Origin: Symbiobacterium thermophilum IAM 14863
GTDB taxonomy: Bacteria > Bacillota > Sulfobacillia > Symbiobacteriales > Symbiobacteriaceae
DNA: 64,000 bases
Assembly: GCF_000009905.1 (NCBI RefSeq)
Contig: NC_006177.1
Span: 620,001-684,000, forward strand
Direction of reading: 5' to 3'
Shown here in pieces: positions 26,695-35,813 of the stretch (the first letter of the stretch is position 1; the number at the start of each line of letters is the position of its first letter). The notes under the pieces were generated by a model. It did not search any database and had not been told where the DNA came from. It saw only the letters and a program-made list of their open reading frames with translations. A program made the translations under genes and the position numbers.

Positions 26695-27390
26695 ATGATT
26701 CAGCTTTCCCCGCGCCTGGCCGCCGTGGCCCGCCATGTGCCCGCTGGCCGGCCGTTTGCCGATATCGGCACAGACCATGCCTACCTGCCGGTCCATCTGG
26801 TGCAGTCCGGCCGGGTGCCGCGCGCCGTCGCCGGCGACCTGCTGCCTGGGCCCCTGCAGGCGGCGAGGGCCACCGTCGCCGCCGCGGGGCTGGCGGACCG
26901 CATCGACGTGCGGCTGGGTTCGGGGCTCACGGTGCTGGCGCCCGGCGAGGCGCCGTGCGTGGCCGTGTGCGGCATGGGGGGACCGCTGATCGCACGCATC
27001 CTGGCAGAGGGGCCGCTGGCGGGCGTGGAGCGGCTGGTCCTGCAGCCAATGGGCGGCGAGGCGCAGCTGCGCCGCTGGCTGGCGGACAACGGCTGGCGCC
27101 TGGTCGCCGAGGAGGTCGTCGAGGACGGCGGACGGCTTTATCCGGTGCTTGTGGCCGAGCCCGGCCGGATGGGCCTCACCCGCATGGAGGAAGAGGTGGG
27201 GCCGCTCCTGCTGCGTCAGGGCGGCCCGCTGGTCGTGCGCTACGTGGACGAGAAGCTGGAGCTGGCCCGCCGGGCCCTGGCGGGCGCGTCCCGCTCCGAC
27301 CAGCCGGCGGCGCAGGAGCGCGCGGCCCAGCTGTCCGAGTTGGTCGAGCTGCTGGCCCGGGCCCTGCGCATCTGCGCCGGCGACCGCTGA
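26695..27390 (+). CDS. trmK: tRNA (adenine22-N1)-methyltransferase
   Basis: 231 residues, COG2384/YqfN. 'GRPFADIGTDHAYLPVHLV' is the S-adenosylmethionine-binding motif I; 'VAVCGMGGPLIARIL' and 'LVLQPMGGEAQLRRWLADNGW' are the NPPY-region and family-specific blocks. It methylates A22 in the D-arm of tRNAs. In Bacillus it follows sigA directly; here about 10 kb lies between them. ATG 26695, ribosome site CGGAGGG. nif3 follows 23 bp after the stop. Confidence 0.93.
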   Translation: MIQLSPRLAAVARHVPAGRPFADIGTDHAYLPVHLVQSGRVPRAVAGDLLPGPLQAARATVAAAGLADRIDVRLGSGLTVLAPGEAPCVAVCGMGGPLIARILAEGPLAGVERLVLQPMGGEAQLRRWLADNGWRLVAEEVVEDGGRLYPVLVAEPGRMGLTRMEEEVGPLLLRQGGPLVVRYVDEKLELARRALAGASRSDQPAAQERAAQLSELVELLARALRICAGDR

Positions 27391-27413
27391 GGGAAACAGG
27401 GAGGTGCTGCCGG

Positions 27414-28529
27414 ATGACGACGGTGAGGAACATCGCGGCGTACATCGAGGAACTGGCGCCGCTTTACTGGGCGGAGTCGTGGGACAACGTCGGCCTGCAG
27501 GTCGGGGACCCGGGTGCCGCCGTGCAGCGCGTGCTGGTCGCGCTGGAGCTCACGGATCCGGTGCTGGAGGAGGCCGAAAGTCTGGGCTGCGATATGGTGG
27601 TGGTCCATCACCCGCCGATCTTCAGGCCGCTGAAGGCGCTGCGCTTTGACAACCGCCCGGCCCGCAGGCTGCTGCGGCTGATCCGCGGGGGCATCGCCCT
27701 GTACGCGGCCCACACCAACCTCGACCAGGCCGCGGGCATGACCAACGACACGCTGGCCGCCGCCGCGGGGCTCACCGAGTTCGAGGTGCTGAAGCAGGCC
27801 GGCGAGGAGCGGTACGTGAAGCTGGTGGTGTTCGTGCCCCGGGGACACGAGGACGCCGTGCGGGACGCCCTGGCGGGGGCCGGCGCCGGCCACATCGGCA
27901 ACTACAGCCACTGCACCTTCCAGGCCCCCGGCACCGGCACCTTCCTGCCGCTGGAGGGGACGAATCCTTTCATCGGCCAGCAGGGGAGGCTGGAGCGGGT
28001 GGAGGAGCTGCGGCTCGAGACCATCGTGCCGGAGTCCGCCGCGGCGCAGGCCGTGCAGGCGATGATCGCCGCGCATCCCTACGAGGAGGTGGCCTACGAC
28101 CTGTACCCGCTGGCCAACCCGGGGAAGGTGCGGGGACACGGCCGCATCGGACGTCTGGCGCAGCCGGTGAGCCTCGCACAGCTGGCGGAGCGGCTGAAGC
28201 AGGCGCTGCGCACCCCGGCGGTGCGCGTCGTGGGCGACCCGGAGCGGATGGTGACCACGGTCGCGGTGGGGGCCGGCGCCGGTGCCGACCTGATCCGCCC
28301 TGCGGCCTCCCGCGGCGCGGACGTCTTGGTGACCGGAGACGTGAAGTACCACGAGGCGCAGGATGCGCTGGACCTGGGGCTCGCCCTCGTCGACGTGGGC
28401 CATTACAACTCGGAGGCCGGGGCGATCGGCTCGCTGGCCGCGTACCTGCGGGAACGGCTGGCGGCGGACGGTCACCCGGTGGAGGTCGTGGAGTCACAGG
28501 CCGGCCGCGACCCGTTCCGGTTCGTGTAG
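27414..28529 (+). CDS. Nif3-like dinuclear metal-centre hexameric protein
   Basis: 371 residues, the length of YqfO-type members with a middle domain. N-terminal 'SWDNVGLQVGDP' and 'VVVHHPPIFRPLK' (metal ligands), a PII-like middle domain at about 130-230 ('YVKLVVFVPRGHEDAVRDAL' to 'AAHPYEEVAYDLYPL'), and C-terminal 'DVGHYNSE' (metal ligands). Conserved partner of trmK in Firmicutes; the reaction is not established (GTP-cyclohydrolase-like by annotation only). ATG 27414 follows GGGAGGTG. Confidence 0.92.
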   Translation: MTTVRNIAAYIEELAPLYWAESWDNVGLQVGDPGAAVQRVLVALELTDPVLEEAESLGCDMVVVHHPPIFRPLKALRFDNRPARRLLRLIRGGIALYAAHTNLDQAAGMTNDTLAAAAGLTEFEVLKQAGEERYVKLVVFVPRGHEDAVRDALAGAGAGHIGNYSHCTFQAPGTGTFLPLEGTNPFIGQQGRLERVEELRLETIVPESAAAQAVQAMIAAHPYEEVAYDLYPLANPGKVRGHGRIGRLAQPVSLAQLAERLKQALRTPAVRVVGDPERMVTTVAVGAGAGADLIRPAASRGADVLVTGDVKYHEAQDALDLGLALVDVGHYNSEAGAIGSLAAYLRERLAADGHPVEVVESQAGRDPFRFV

Positions 28530-28538
28530 GAGGCAGCC

Positions 28539-29465
28539 ATGTCCGAACCCGTCCTGAAACTCGATGAGATCGTCGTCCTGCGCCGCACCGATCCTACCGG
28601 TCCCTTCGGCCTGTGGGGCGCCAGGCCGGTGCGCGCGGTGGACGGCGTCAGCCTGACCGTCGACCGGGAAGAGACCCTGGGGCTGATGGGCGGCTCCGGC
28701 GCAGGAAAGACCACGCTGGCGCAGGCGGCCACCCTGCGGCTGCCCCTGCACCGGGGCAACCTCCTGATGCTGGGGGAGGACGTCCGGCGGCTCGACCGCA
28801 AGCGGGCGCGCCGCCGACTGCAGCTGGTGCCGCAGGACCCGCGGGAGTCGCTGGACATGGACCGGCGGGTGGACGAACAGTTAGATCAGCTCGTCCGCGC
28901 CTACGAGCTGCCCGACGGCGGCGCCCGCATCCGCCGGGCGCTGGAGCGGGTGGGGTTGCCGCCGGAGCAGTTCCTGAAACGGACCCCGCGCCAGATGTGC
29001 GGCGGCGAGCAGCAGCGGCTGGCGATTGCGCAGGCGCTGGCCCTCAACCCGCTGCTGGTGGCCCTCGACGAGCCGGTGTCTGGCGTCGACCCCAGGCTGC
29101 GGGAGGAGCTTCTGGACTTGCTGGCGGACGTGCAGCGGGAGCAGGGCGTCGCTTACCTGCTGATCTCCCAGGACCTGCGGGTGATCGGCCGCCTGGCCCG
29201 CCGGGTCGCCATCATGCACCTGGGCCGGATCTGCGAGGTCGGCCCCACCGAGCAGGTGCTGATGAACCCCCGGCATCCCTACAGCCGCCGCTTCCTCGGC
29301 AAGGAGGAGGGGGCCCTGCCGCCGGACGAGAACACGGCAGGGCGGGTCTTCGCCGGCTGCCCGTGGGCGCCCCACTGCCCCCACGCGGTAGAGCGGTGTA
29401 CGCGCGAGCGGCCGGCGGAGCGGGAGGTGGCCCCCGGCCACCTGGCGGCGTGCCACGTGCTCTGA
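28539..29465 (+). CDS. Orphan oligopeptide-type ABC transporter ATP-binding protein (OppF/DppF-like)
   Basis: 308 residues. Walker A GGSGAGKTT near 55, a Q-loop 'LVPQDPRESLD', signature 'CGGEQQRLAIAQAL', Walker B 'LLVALDEP', and the C-terminal oligopeptide-transporter cysteine cluster 'GCPWAPHCPHAVERC' that can bind an iron-sulfur centre. The signature begins CGGEQ instead of SGGQ. No permease or binding protein lies nearby, so it must act with components encoded elsewhere. It starts 9 bp after nif3. Confidence 0.88.
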   Translation: MSEPVLKLDEIVVLRRTDPTGPFGLWGARPVRAVDGVSLTVDREETLGLMGGSGAGKTTLAQAATLRLPLHRGNLLMLGEDVRRLDRKRARRRLQLVPQDPRESLDMDRRVDEQLDQLVRAYELPDGGARIRRALERVGLPPEQFLKRTPRQMCGGEQQRLAIAQALALNPLLVALDEPVSGVDPRLREELLDLLADVQREQGVAYLLISQDLRVIGRLARRVAIMHLGRICEVGPTEQVLMNPRHPYSRRFLGKEEGALPPDENTAGRVFAGCPWAPHCPHAVERCTRERPAEREVAPGHLAACHVL

Positions 29466-29472
29466 GCAACGA

Positions 29473-29504
29473 CTGCGGCGCACCCCCGTCGGGGTGCGCC
29501 GCAG
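29473..29504. terminator. Bidirectional hairpin between convergent genes
   Basis: CTGCGGCGCACCCC, loop CGTC, GGGGTGCGCCGCAG: 14 perfect base pairs centred between the ATPase and the phosphoesterase stops. Confidence 0.75.
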
Positions 29505-29508
29505 CCGC

Positions 29509-30651
29509 TTACTGGGCGAAACGAATCGTAATCTGCACGATCTCGGAACGGGAGCCGACCCGGATCGGCGGCCCCCAGGTGCCCCAGCCCTGGGAGACGA
29601 TGAACTGGGTGTTGCCTTTCCTGAGGTACCCCCAGTCGACCTCGAAGATGCGGTCGGTAATCAGCCTCCCGGGCCACACCTGCCCCCGGTGGGTGTGGCC
29701 CGAAACCTGCAGGTCGACGCCCGCGGCCACGGCCTCCTCCAGCCGGTCGGGCTGGTGGTCCATGACCAGGACCGGCCGGGACGGGTCGACCCCGTGCAGG
29801 ACGTCCTGCAGCGACGCCCGTTGGTGCGAGCGGTCGTTCCGCCCCACCACGTAGAAGGCGTCGTCCACCGCCACCCATTCGTCCACCAGGAGCCGGATGC
29901 CGGCCTCGGCCATGGCCGCCCGGAACATCGGCAGGTCGTCGGACCCGGCGTCGTGGTTCCCCAGTACGCTGTACACCCCCAGCGGGGCGTCCAGCCCCCG
30001 GAGTACCCCGGCCATCTGGCGCGCCTGGAAGGGGCGGAAGTCGTCATCGATGATGTCGCCGGCCAGGAGCACCAGGTCCGGCCCCAGCCGGTTGACGTCC
30101 GCCACCAGCCTCTCCAGCCGCCCCCGGCCGATGATCAGACCCAGATGGGTGTCCGACACCAGCACGACGTTCAGCTCCCGGTACTTCCCCGCATGCTTGG
30201 GAATCGTCACCTCGTACCGGGTAACCACCGGCGAGCGAGCCGCCCAGGCGCCGTAGATCACCACGGCCGCGTACGCGGCCAGCAGGACCGCCCCCGTGAC
30301 CTTCACCAGGTTCAGCGGGGGGAAGACGCCCGGGGCCAGGAGGCGCGCACCCCGGTACATCAGCCGCGCCACGTCCACCAGCAGAAGCGCCGGGAACAGG
30401 TACACCAGCGCGGTCATCCACCAGGCCCCGATCCGGGCCAGCGCCTCGGAGACCCAGAGCGGCAGCCAGGCTCCTCCGACGCGCGCAAGCGGGAAGGCCG
30501 TGGCCAGGAGCAGGACCGCGGCCCAGTACGGCGCAGGCGGAACGGGTCGGGGCAGCACGGCTGCCAGCCACTCGGCGCCGCGCAGGCCGATGTAGAAACC
30601 GATACCTCCGTACAGTGCCAAGAACAGGGCGATGAAGAGGTACAGATACAT
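29509..30651 (-). CDS. Membrane-anchored metallophosphoesterase (YkuE/YaeI-like)
   Basis: 380 residues. Four hydrophobic segments occupy about residues 1-150, then the calcineurin-like domain: 'VVLVSDTHLG' (DxH), 'LLAGDIIDDD' (GDxxD), 'LGNHDAG' (GNHD), 'VLVMDHQPD' and 'SGHTHRGQVWP' (GHxH), all five metal-binding blocks. The catalytic domain should face outward. Related proteins act on lipid-linked phosphate such as UDP-diacylglucosamine or are uncharacterised. Start ATG 30651. Confidence 0.88.
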   Translation of the reverse strand: MYLYLFIALFLALYGGIGFYIGLRGAEWLAAVLPRPVPPAPYWAAVLLLATAFPLARVGGAWLPLWVSEALARIGAWWMTALVYLFPALLLVDVARLMYRGARLLAPGVFPPLNLVKVTGAVLLAAYAAVVIYGAWAARSPVVTRYEVTIPKHAGKYRELNVVLVSDTHLGLIIGRGRLERLVADVNRLGPDLVLLAGDIIDDDFRPFQARQMAGVLRGLDAPLGVYSVLGNHDAGSDDLPMFRAAMAEAGIRLLVDEWVAVDDAFYVVGRNDRSHQRASLQDVLHGVDPSRPVLVMDHQPDRLEEAVAAGVDLQVSGHTHRGQVWPGRLITDRIFEVDWGYLRKGNTQFIVSQGWGTWGPPIRVGSRSEIVQITIRFAQ

Positions 30652-30666
30652 CTTTCCACTCCCGAC

Positions 30667-31905
30667 TTAACCGGTGGCTGCGGCCCGGCCGCCCTCCGTC
30701 AGGGCGGCCTGCAGGGACCGGAGGTCGCGCGCGTAACCGTCCATGCGCGCCTGCACCTGTGCGAGCACGGCGGGATCCCGGGTGAAGCGTGCCGTCTCGG
30801 CGGGTACCCCCTCGACGTAAGCGACGAGCCGGTCCAGGTCGGCGCGCAGCCGGTCGCGGTCGAAGGGGCGCCCTTCCCGCACGCAGGCGAGGAGGGCGTC
30901 CGCCTCCTGCTGCCAGGCCTGCACCGGCTTGCCTGTCCTGGACCGGAAACCCGACCGGGCCAGGGGCCGCACAAAGACCGGAAGCCGCTGGAAGTCCGCC
31001 TCCGTCTCGGCCAGGATCTCCTTCAGCCGCGTCAGCCCTTCGGCCAGAGGCACGTCACCCACACCCGGCTCCCCGGCCGGTGCGGTGGGCCCGCACGGCG
31101 TGATCAGCCCGGCGCGCTCCAGCACCTCGTAGCCCGACGCCACCTGCCCGTGATACTCTCCGGCCAGTCTGGCCACCAGGAAGGCCAGGGCCAGTCCGGC
31201 GTGCTCCACGGGCATGAGGCCTTCATAGGCAGGGTGCAGCGACACCCGGCGGAACCCGGCCTCGCTCATGCCCAGCAGGGGTGCCAGGCCACGGGCGGCC
31301 TCCAGCAGCCCCGGGGTCTCCACCATCCCCGGCGCGAAGGCGACGACCCGGAGGCTGCCGTCGCCGATCTCGGCGGCGAGGGACTGGGTGAAGCCGACCA
31401 GCCCCTGTTTGGAGGCGATGTAGGCGCTCAGCCCGGGCATGGCGTCGGTGGAGATCAGGTTCACGAGGGTGCCCGTCCCCGCCTCCCGCAGTTGGGGCAG
31501 AAAGGCCCGGGTGACGAGGAAGGCCCCTCGCAGGTTGACCGCGAACACGCGGTCCCAGAGCGCCGCGCTCATCTGCTCCACGGGCGCCACCGGGCAGACG
31601 ACCGCGTTGTTGATGACGACGGAGGCCGGCCCCATCCCGTCACGGACGGCCCGGGCCAGGTGTGCCACCGCGGCCTCGTCGGAGACGTCGCACCCGAAGA
31701 ACCGGGCTTCCCCGCCGGCCGCCCGGATCTGTTCGACGGCCTCCTCACCCTCCCCGGCGATGTCGACCACGGCCACTCTGGCGCCCAGGGCCGCGAGCGC
31801 GGCAGCGGCTGCATGGCCGATCCCGCGGGCCGCTCCCGTGACCACGGCGACCCGGCCGTCCAGCTCCCCCGGTGCCAGCCCCACTGCCTCCAGTAGCGAC
31901 CGCAT
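30667..31905 (-). CDS. SDR-family protein with a C-terminal helical extension
   Basis: 412 residues, much longer than the usual 250. The first 270 are an SDR: 'VVTGAARGIGHAAAAAL', 'NNAVV' (in place of NNAG), and 'YIASKQGLVGFTQ' (YxxxK). Residues about 275-412 are charged, mostly helical sequence of no family I recognise ('EILAETEADFQRLPVF', 'CVREGRPFDRDRLRADLDRL'). ATG 31905 lies 8 bp after GGGGGGG. The stop is 15 bp from the start of the phosphoesterase gene, so the two may be co-transcribed. The Gly-to-Val change in NNAG is worth noting. Confidence 0.75.
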   Translation of the reverse strand: MRSLLEAVGLAPGELDGRVAVVTGAARGIGHAAAAALAALGARVAVVDIAGEGEEAVEQIRAAGGEARFFGCDVSDEAAVAHLARAVRDGMGPASVVINNAVVCPVAPVEQMSAALWDRVFAVNLRGAFLVTRAFLPQLREAGTGTLVNLISTDAMPGLSAYIASKQGLVGFTQSLAAEIGDGSLRVVAFAPGMVETPGLLEAARGLAPLLGMSEAGFRRVSLHPAYEGLMPVEHAGLALAFLVARLAGEYHGQVASGYEVLERAGLITPCGPTAPAGEPGVGDVPLAEGLTRLKEILAETEADFQRLPVFVRPLARSGFRSRTGKPVQAWQQEADALLACVREGRPFDRDRLRADLDRLVAYVEGVPAETARFTRDPAVLAQVQARMDGYARDLRSLQAALTEGGRAAATG

Positions 31906-32140
31906 GCGAACCCCCCCACGCCGGAAAGGATTCGCTCGCGGATCCCACAATCCCTCCGTGGTGCCAGGCCCGCCGGCGGCTGTTCCCGCGGGGCGGTCCG
32001 CACGCGGTCGGCCCCCGGGGCCAGATTGCGGAAATGCTATGACCGGGCGCGCGCATCGCTGCCCGCCCGGGCCGTTCCGGAGCGGGCCACGGGGCGTGGT
32101 GGCGCGAGCAGGGATCGGAGCAGGGGGGAGGTGAGCCGCA

Positions 32141-33067
32141 GTGGTCTATCTGGGCATCGACATCGGCGGCACGGGCATCAAGGCGGCCATCGTGGACGGG
32201 CAGGGCATCATCCTTCACCGTGCCGAGGTGCCCACCGGCGCGGCGGAGGGAGCGGACGCCGTCCTGCAGCGCGTCCGGCGGCTGGGGCTCACCCTGGTGG
32301 AAAGGGCGGGGCAGCCGGTGGAGGCGTGCGGCGTCGGGTCGCCGGGCCGCATCGATCACCTCCGGGGGCACGTGATCTTCGCCAGCGGGAACCTGCCGGG
32401 CTGGACCGGCACGGCCCTGGGCGCGGAGCTCCATCAGACCTTCGGCGTCCCCGTCGTGGTGGACAACGACGTGAACGCGGCGGCCGTGGGCGAGGCCTGG
32501 ATCGGCGCCGCCCGGGGCTCGTCCGACTTCCTCATGCTGACGCTGGGCACCGGAGTGGGCGGCGCCCTCACCGTGCACGGCCGGCTCTGGCGGGGCGCCC
32601 GGTGGGGCGCGGGCGAGGTCGGCCACATGGCGCTCTACCCCGGCGGCGACCCCTGCCCCTGCGGCGGCCGGGGCTGCGCCGAACGGTACGTCTCGTCCAA
32701 GGCGCTCACCCGCCGGGCCAACGAGGGACTGGTCGCGGGCCATCCGTTCCGCGGGGTCCGAGACGTGATCCGGACCGCGGAACAGGGCGACGGCGAGCGG
32801 CAGCGCGCCGCCCGTCTGGCCGTGGAGCAGTGGACCGCGGACCTGGCGCTCTTCCTGATGAACCTGCAGATGGCCTTCGACCCGCAGATGATCGTGGTGG
32901 GCGGCGGCATCACCCGGCTCGGCTACTGGTGGGATCGGCTGGTGCAGGCCGCCGCCCGGGAGTGCCGGGAACGGTCCATGTCAATCCGCATCCGGCGGGC
33001 CAAGCTCGGCCCGATGGCCGGTGTGGTGGGCGCAGCCCGTCTGGCCATGCTGAGACGCGCCCGCTGA
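32141..33067 (+). CDS. ROK-family sugar kinase
   Basis: 308 residues. Phosphate-1 motif 'LGIDIGGTGIKAAIVD', 'VVVDNDVNAAAVGEAW' (substrate Asp), 'LGTGVGGALTVHG', 'EVGHMALYPGGD' and the zinc motif CPCGGRGCAERY. Specificity cannot be read off; glucokinase, GlcNAc kinase and MurNAc kinase all look like this. Because murQ-nagA-nagB follow 650 bp downstream, an amino-sugar kinase supplying MurNAc-6-P or GlcNAc-6-P is an attractive inference. GTG 32141 follows GGGGGAGGTGAG. Confidence 0.86.
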   Translation: MVYLGIDIGGTGIKAAIVDGQGIILHRAEVPTGAAEGADAVLQRVRRLGLTLVERAGQPVEACGVGSPGRIDHLRGHVIFASGNLPGWTGTALGAELHQTFGVPVVVDNDVNAAAVGEAWIGAARGSSDFLMLTLGTGVGGALTVHGRLWRGARWGAGEVGHMALYPGGDPCPCGGRGCAERYVSSKALTRRANEGLVAGHPFRGVRDVIRTAEQGDGERQRAARLAVEQWTADLALFLMNLQMAFDPQMIVVGGGITRLGYWWDRLVQAAARECRERSMSIRIRRAKLGPMAGVVGAARLAMLRRAR

Positions 33068-33091
33068 GTCCCCGGAGCCGGTGGCCGGGGC

Positions 33092-33451
33092 CTATTCCCC
33101 GGCGGCCGGGGAATCGGGCCGGCCGGGCTGCTCCTGTGCGTCGCTCGGGGAGCCGCGGCCCTTGAGCCGTTCCCGGAGAGCCCGATACACCTGCTCCGTC
33201 TCGGCGATCGGGCGCAGGGCGACGCCCCGTTCCCGCTTGGCCGTGCGGATGACGTGCTGCACCTCGGCCTGCGCCTGCTGCAGGGCCGACCGGGCGACAT
33301 CCAGCTCCTCGAGCGTGCGGGCCTCCCGCAGCATCTGGTGTGCGGTCTCCACGCGGGCGAGCGCCGCCTTCATCAAGGCGTGGTGGTCGGGCTCACGGAC
33401 GGCGGGCTCCGGGGCGCGGAAGCGGAGGAGTCCGAGTGCCCTCTGCAGCAC
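33092..33451 (-). CDS. Small coiled-coil protein of unknown function
   Basis: 119 residues from GTG 33451, placed 7 bp after GGGGGG. The middle (about 25-95) is a predicted amphipathic helix rich in Ala, Glu, Leu and Arg ('MKAALARVETAHQMLREA', 'LQQAQAEVQHVIRTAKRER'), and the tail is Pro/Ser/Gly-rich. No signal peptide or membrane segment. It is convergent with the ROK kinase and divergent from murQ. I do not recognise a family. Confidence 0.6.
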   Translation of the reverse strand: MLQRALGLLRFRAPEPAVREPDHHALMKAALARVETAHQMLREARTLEELDVARSALQQAQAEVQHVIRTAKRERGVALRPIAETEQVYRALRERLKGRGSPSDAQEQPGRPDSPAAGE

Positions 33452-33721
33452 GGGAACACCCCCCATTGACGGTTGACCTTGGAGGCGTACCCTCCTGCTA
33501 GTAATTACGAGGAAAGCCAGGAAATGGTTTCCCTGCACAAGTCTCCTCTGCGCGAAATTCCGCAAACCATTCAGCACCGGTCATCCGGCAGGCACCGGCC
33601 GGGTATTCTCTAAGCGGTGACGACGACCGAAGTGGTGCGCGCGGGCAGGCTTCCAGCCGTGAGGCGGGGAAATCGATATAGAATGGGTCGCTCGGCTGAG
33701 CGGGAAGGAAGGGAACGCATC

Positions 33722-34624
33722 GTGGAACTCAACCGGCTGGTGACCGAGGGAAGGCTGCAGGAATCGCTGGAGATCGATCAGGTGTCGACCCTGGAGATGG
33801 TGCGGATCATCAATGAACAGGACAAGCAGGTGGCCCTGGCCGTGGAGAAGGAGCTGCCCCACATCGCGCGCGCCGTCGACCTCATCGCCGAGCGGCTGCG
33901 GGCGGGCGGCCGCCTCTTCTACGTGGGCGCCGGCACCAGCGGCAGGCTCGGCATCCTCGACGCCTCGGAGATCCCGCCGACCTACGGCGCACCGCCCGAT
34001 CTGGTGCAGGGCGTCATCGCCGGCGGCCTCGAAGCGGTGTTCCGGACGCGGGAGGGCGCCGAGGATTCGCGGGAGCAGGGCGCCGCCGACATCGCCGCGC
34101 GGGTGCGCCCCGGCGACGTCGTGGTGGGCATCGCCGCCAGCGGCCGGACCCCGTACACGGTGGCGGCGCTGGAGGAGGCCCGCCGCCTGGGGTGCGCGAC
34201 CGTGGCCGTGACCAACAACCCGGACTCTGCCCTGGCCGCCGCGGCGGACGTCGCCATCGCGCCCGTGGTGGGGCCGGAGGTGATCATGGGCTCGACCCGC
34301 ATGAAGGCCGGCACCGCGCAGAAGATGGTGCTGAACATGCTCTCCACCGGCGCGATGATCAGGCTGGGTAAGGTCTACTCGAACCTGATGGTCGACATGC
34401 AGGCTTCCAATGAGAAGCTGCGGCACCGGGCGGTCCGCATGGTGGTCCAGGCCACCGGGCGGGACGAGGATGCGGCGGCCCGGGCGCTGGAGGAGGCCGG
34501 CGGCTCGGTGAAGCAGGCCATCGTGGCCCTTCTGGCCGGCGTGGATGCCCGGACTGCGCGGGAGGCTCTGGATCGCGCAGGGGGCTACGTGCGTGAAGCC
34601 ATTCGACTGGCGCAGGGGAAATGA
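33722..34624 (+). CDS. murQ: N-acetylmuramic acid 6-phosphate etherase
   Basis: 300 residues. 'LNRLVTEGRLQESLEIDQVSTLEMVRIIN' start, SIS-domain 'FYVGAGTSGRLGILDASEIPPTYG' (catalytic Glu in ASEIPPT), 'GIAASGRTPYTVAALEEA' and 'GPEVIMGSTRMKAGTAQKMVLN' are MurQ signatures. It removes D-lactate from MurNAc-6-P to give GlcNAc-6-P for NagA. GTG 33722 follows GGAAGG and gives the family length; an upstream extension to 33617 is unlikely to be translated. nagA starts 31 bp downstream. Confidence 0.94.
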   Translation: MELNRLVTEGRLQESLEIDQVSTLEMVRIINEQDKQVALAVEKELPHIARAVDLIAERLRAGGRLFYVGAGTSGRLGILDASEIPPTYGAPPDLVQGVIAGGLEAVFRTREGAEDSREQGAADIAARVRPGDVVVGIAASGRTPYTVAALEEARRLGCATVAVTNNPDSALAAAADVAIAPVVGPEVIMGSTRMKAGTAQKMVLNMLSTGAMIRLGKVYSNLMVDMQASNEKLRHRAVRMVVQATGRDEDAAARALEEAGGSVKQAIVALLAGVDARTAREALDRAGGYVREAIRLAQGK

Positions 34625-34655
34625 ACGGGAAAGCGAATGGAGGAGAGATGTCAGC

Positions 34656-35813
34656 ATGAAGCGCTGGTTCAGGGCCCCGCTCATTCTTCCGGACCGGGTG
34701 ATTCCCGACGGGCTGCTGGCGTACGATGCCGGCAGGATCACCGATGTCTGGGACCTGGCCGACCCGGCCGCCCCGCCTGTTCCCGCTGAAGCCGAGGTCG
34801 TGGAGCGGGGCTACCTGGCTCCGGGTTACCTGGACATCCACGTGCACGGGGGCGGCGGCGGCGATTTCATGGATGCGGACCCCGAGGCCGTGGTGGCGAT
34901 CACGACCATCCACGCCCGCCACGGGACGGTCGGGCTCCTGGCCACGACCCTGACCGCGCCGGAGGAGCAGATTATCCGGGCCATCCGCACGGTCCGGCAG
35001 GCCCCCCGGAAGGGCGCCCGGGTGCTGGGCTACCACATCGAGGGGCCGTACATCAACCTGGCGCATAAGGGGGCGCAGAATCCGGAGTACGTGCGGCCCG
35101 CCTCCATTGCCGAGATCGATCGTTGGATGGCGGAGGGCGGGCCCGAGGACCGGTGGCACGTGACGCTGGCGCCGGAGACCGACGGTGCATTGGAAGCCAT
35201 CCGTTACCTGGTCCGCCGCGGCGCCACCGTCAGCGCAGGCCACACCGACGCGACGTATGACCAGATGCGGGCGGCGGTCGAGGCCGGCCTGTCCCACGCC
35301 ACTCACCTGTACAACGGCATGCGGGGCCTGCACCACCGGGAGCCGGGCACCGTGGGCAGCGCTCTCGCCCTCCCCGGTGTGACGGTGGAGCTGATCGCCG
35401 ACGGCGTGCACGTGCACCCCGCCGCAATGCAGGTGGCCGTGCGGGCCCGGGGCCCGGAGCGCGTCCTGCTGGTCACCGACGCAATGCGGGCCACCGGCAT
35501 GGGCGACGGCGAGTTCACCCTGGGCGGACTGCCCGTCACCGTCCGGAACGGGGAGGCCCGCCTGCACAGCGGCTCGCTGGCCGGGTCGGTGCTGACCATG
35601 GACCGGGCCGTGCAGAACGCGGTCCGACTCATCGGGCTCGACCTGCCGACGGCGGTGGCCATGGCGACCCTGCATCCGGCCCGCCTCCTGCGGCTGGACG
35701 ACCGGAAGGGCTCGCTCGCGGTGGGCAAGGATGCCGATCTCCTGGTCCTGGACGAGGATCTGAACGTGAAAGCGACGATCATAGGCGGTGAGGTTGTGTA
35801 TGATGAGCGGTAA
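34656..35813 (+). CDS. nagA: N-acetylglucosamine-6-phosphate deacetylase
   Basis: 385 residues of the amidohydrolase fold. Metal motif 'DIHVHGGGGGDFMD', 'LGYHIEGPYINLAHKGAQN' (metal Glu), 'VSAGHTDATYDQM' and 'HLYNGMRGLHHREPG' (metal His), 'LVTDAMRATGMGDG' (catalytic Asp). It converts GlcNAc-6-P to GlcN-6-P. ATG 34656 follows GGAGGAGAG. The stop overlaps nagB by 14 bp. Confidence 0.95.
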   Translation: MKRWFRAPLILPDRVIPDGLLAYDAGRITDVWDLADPAAPPVPAEAEVVERGYLAPGYLDIHVHGGGGGDFMDADPEAVVAITTIHARHGTVGLLATTLTAPEEQIIRAIRTVRQAPRKGARVLGYHIEGPYINLAHKGAQNPEYVRPASIAEIDRWMAEGGPEDRWHVTLAPETDGALEAIRYLVRRGATVSAGHTDATYDQMRAAVEAGLSHATHLYNGMRGLHHREPGTVGSALALPGVTVELIADGVHVHPAAMQVAVRARGPERVLLVTDAMRATGMGDGEFTLGGLPVTVRNGEARLHSGSLAGSVLTMDRAVQNAVRLIGLDLPTAVAMATLHPARLLRLDDRKGSLAVGKDADLLVLDEDLNVKATIIGGEVVYDER

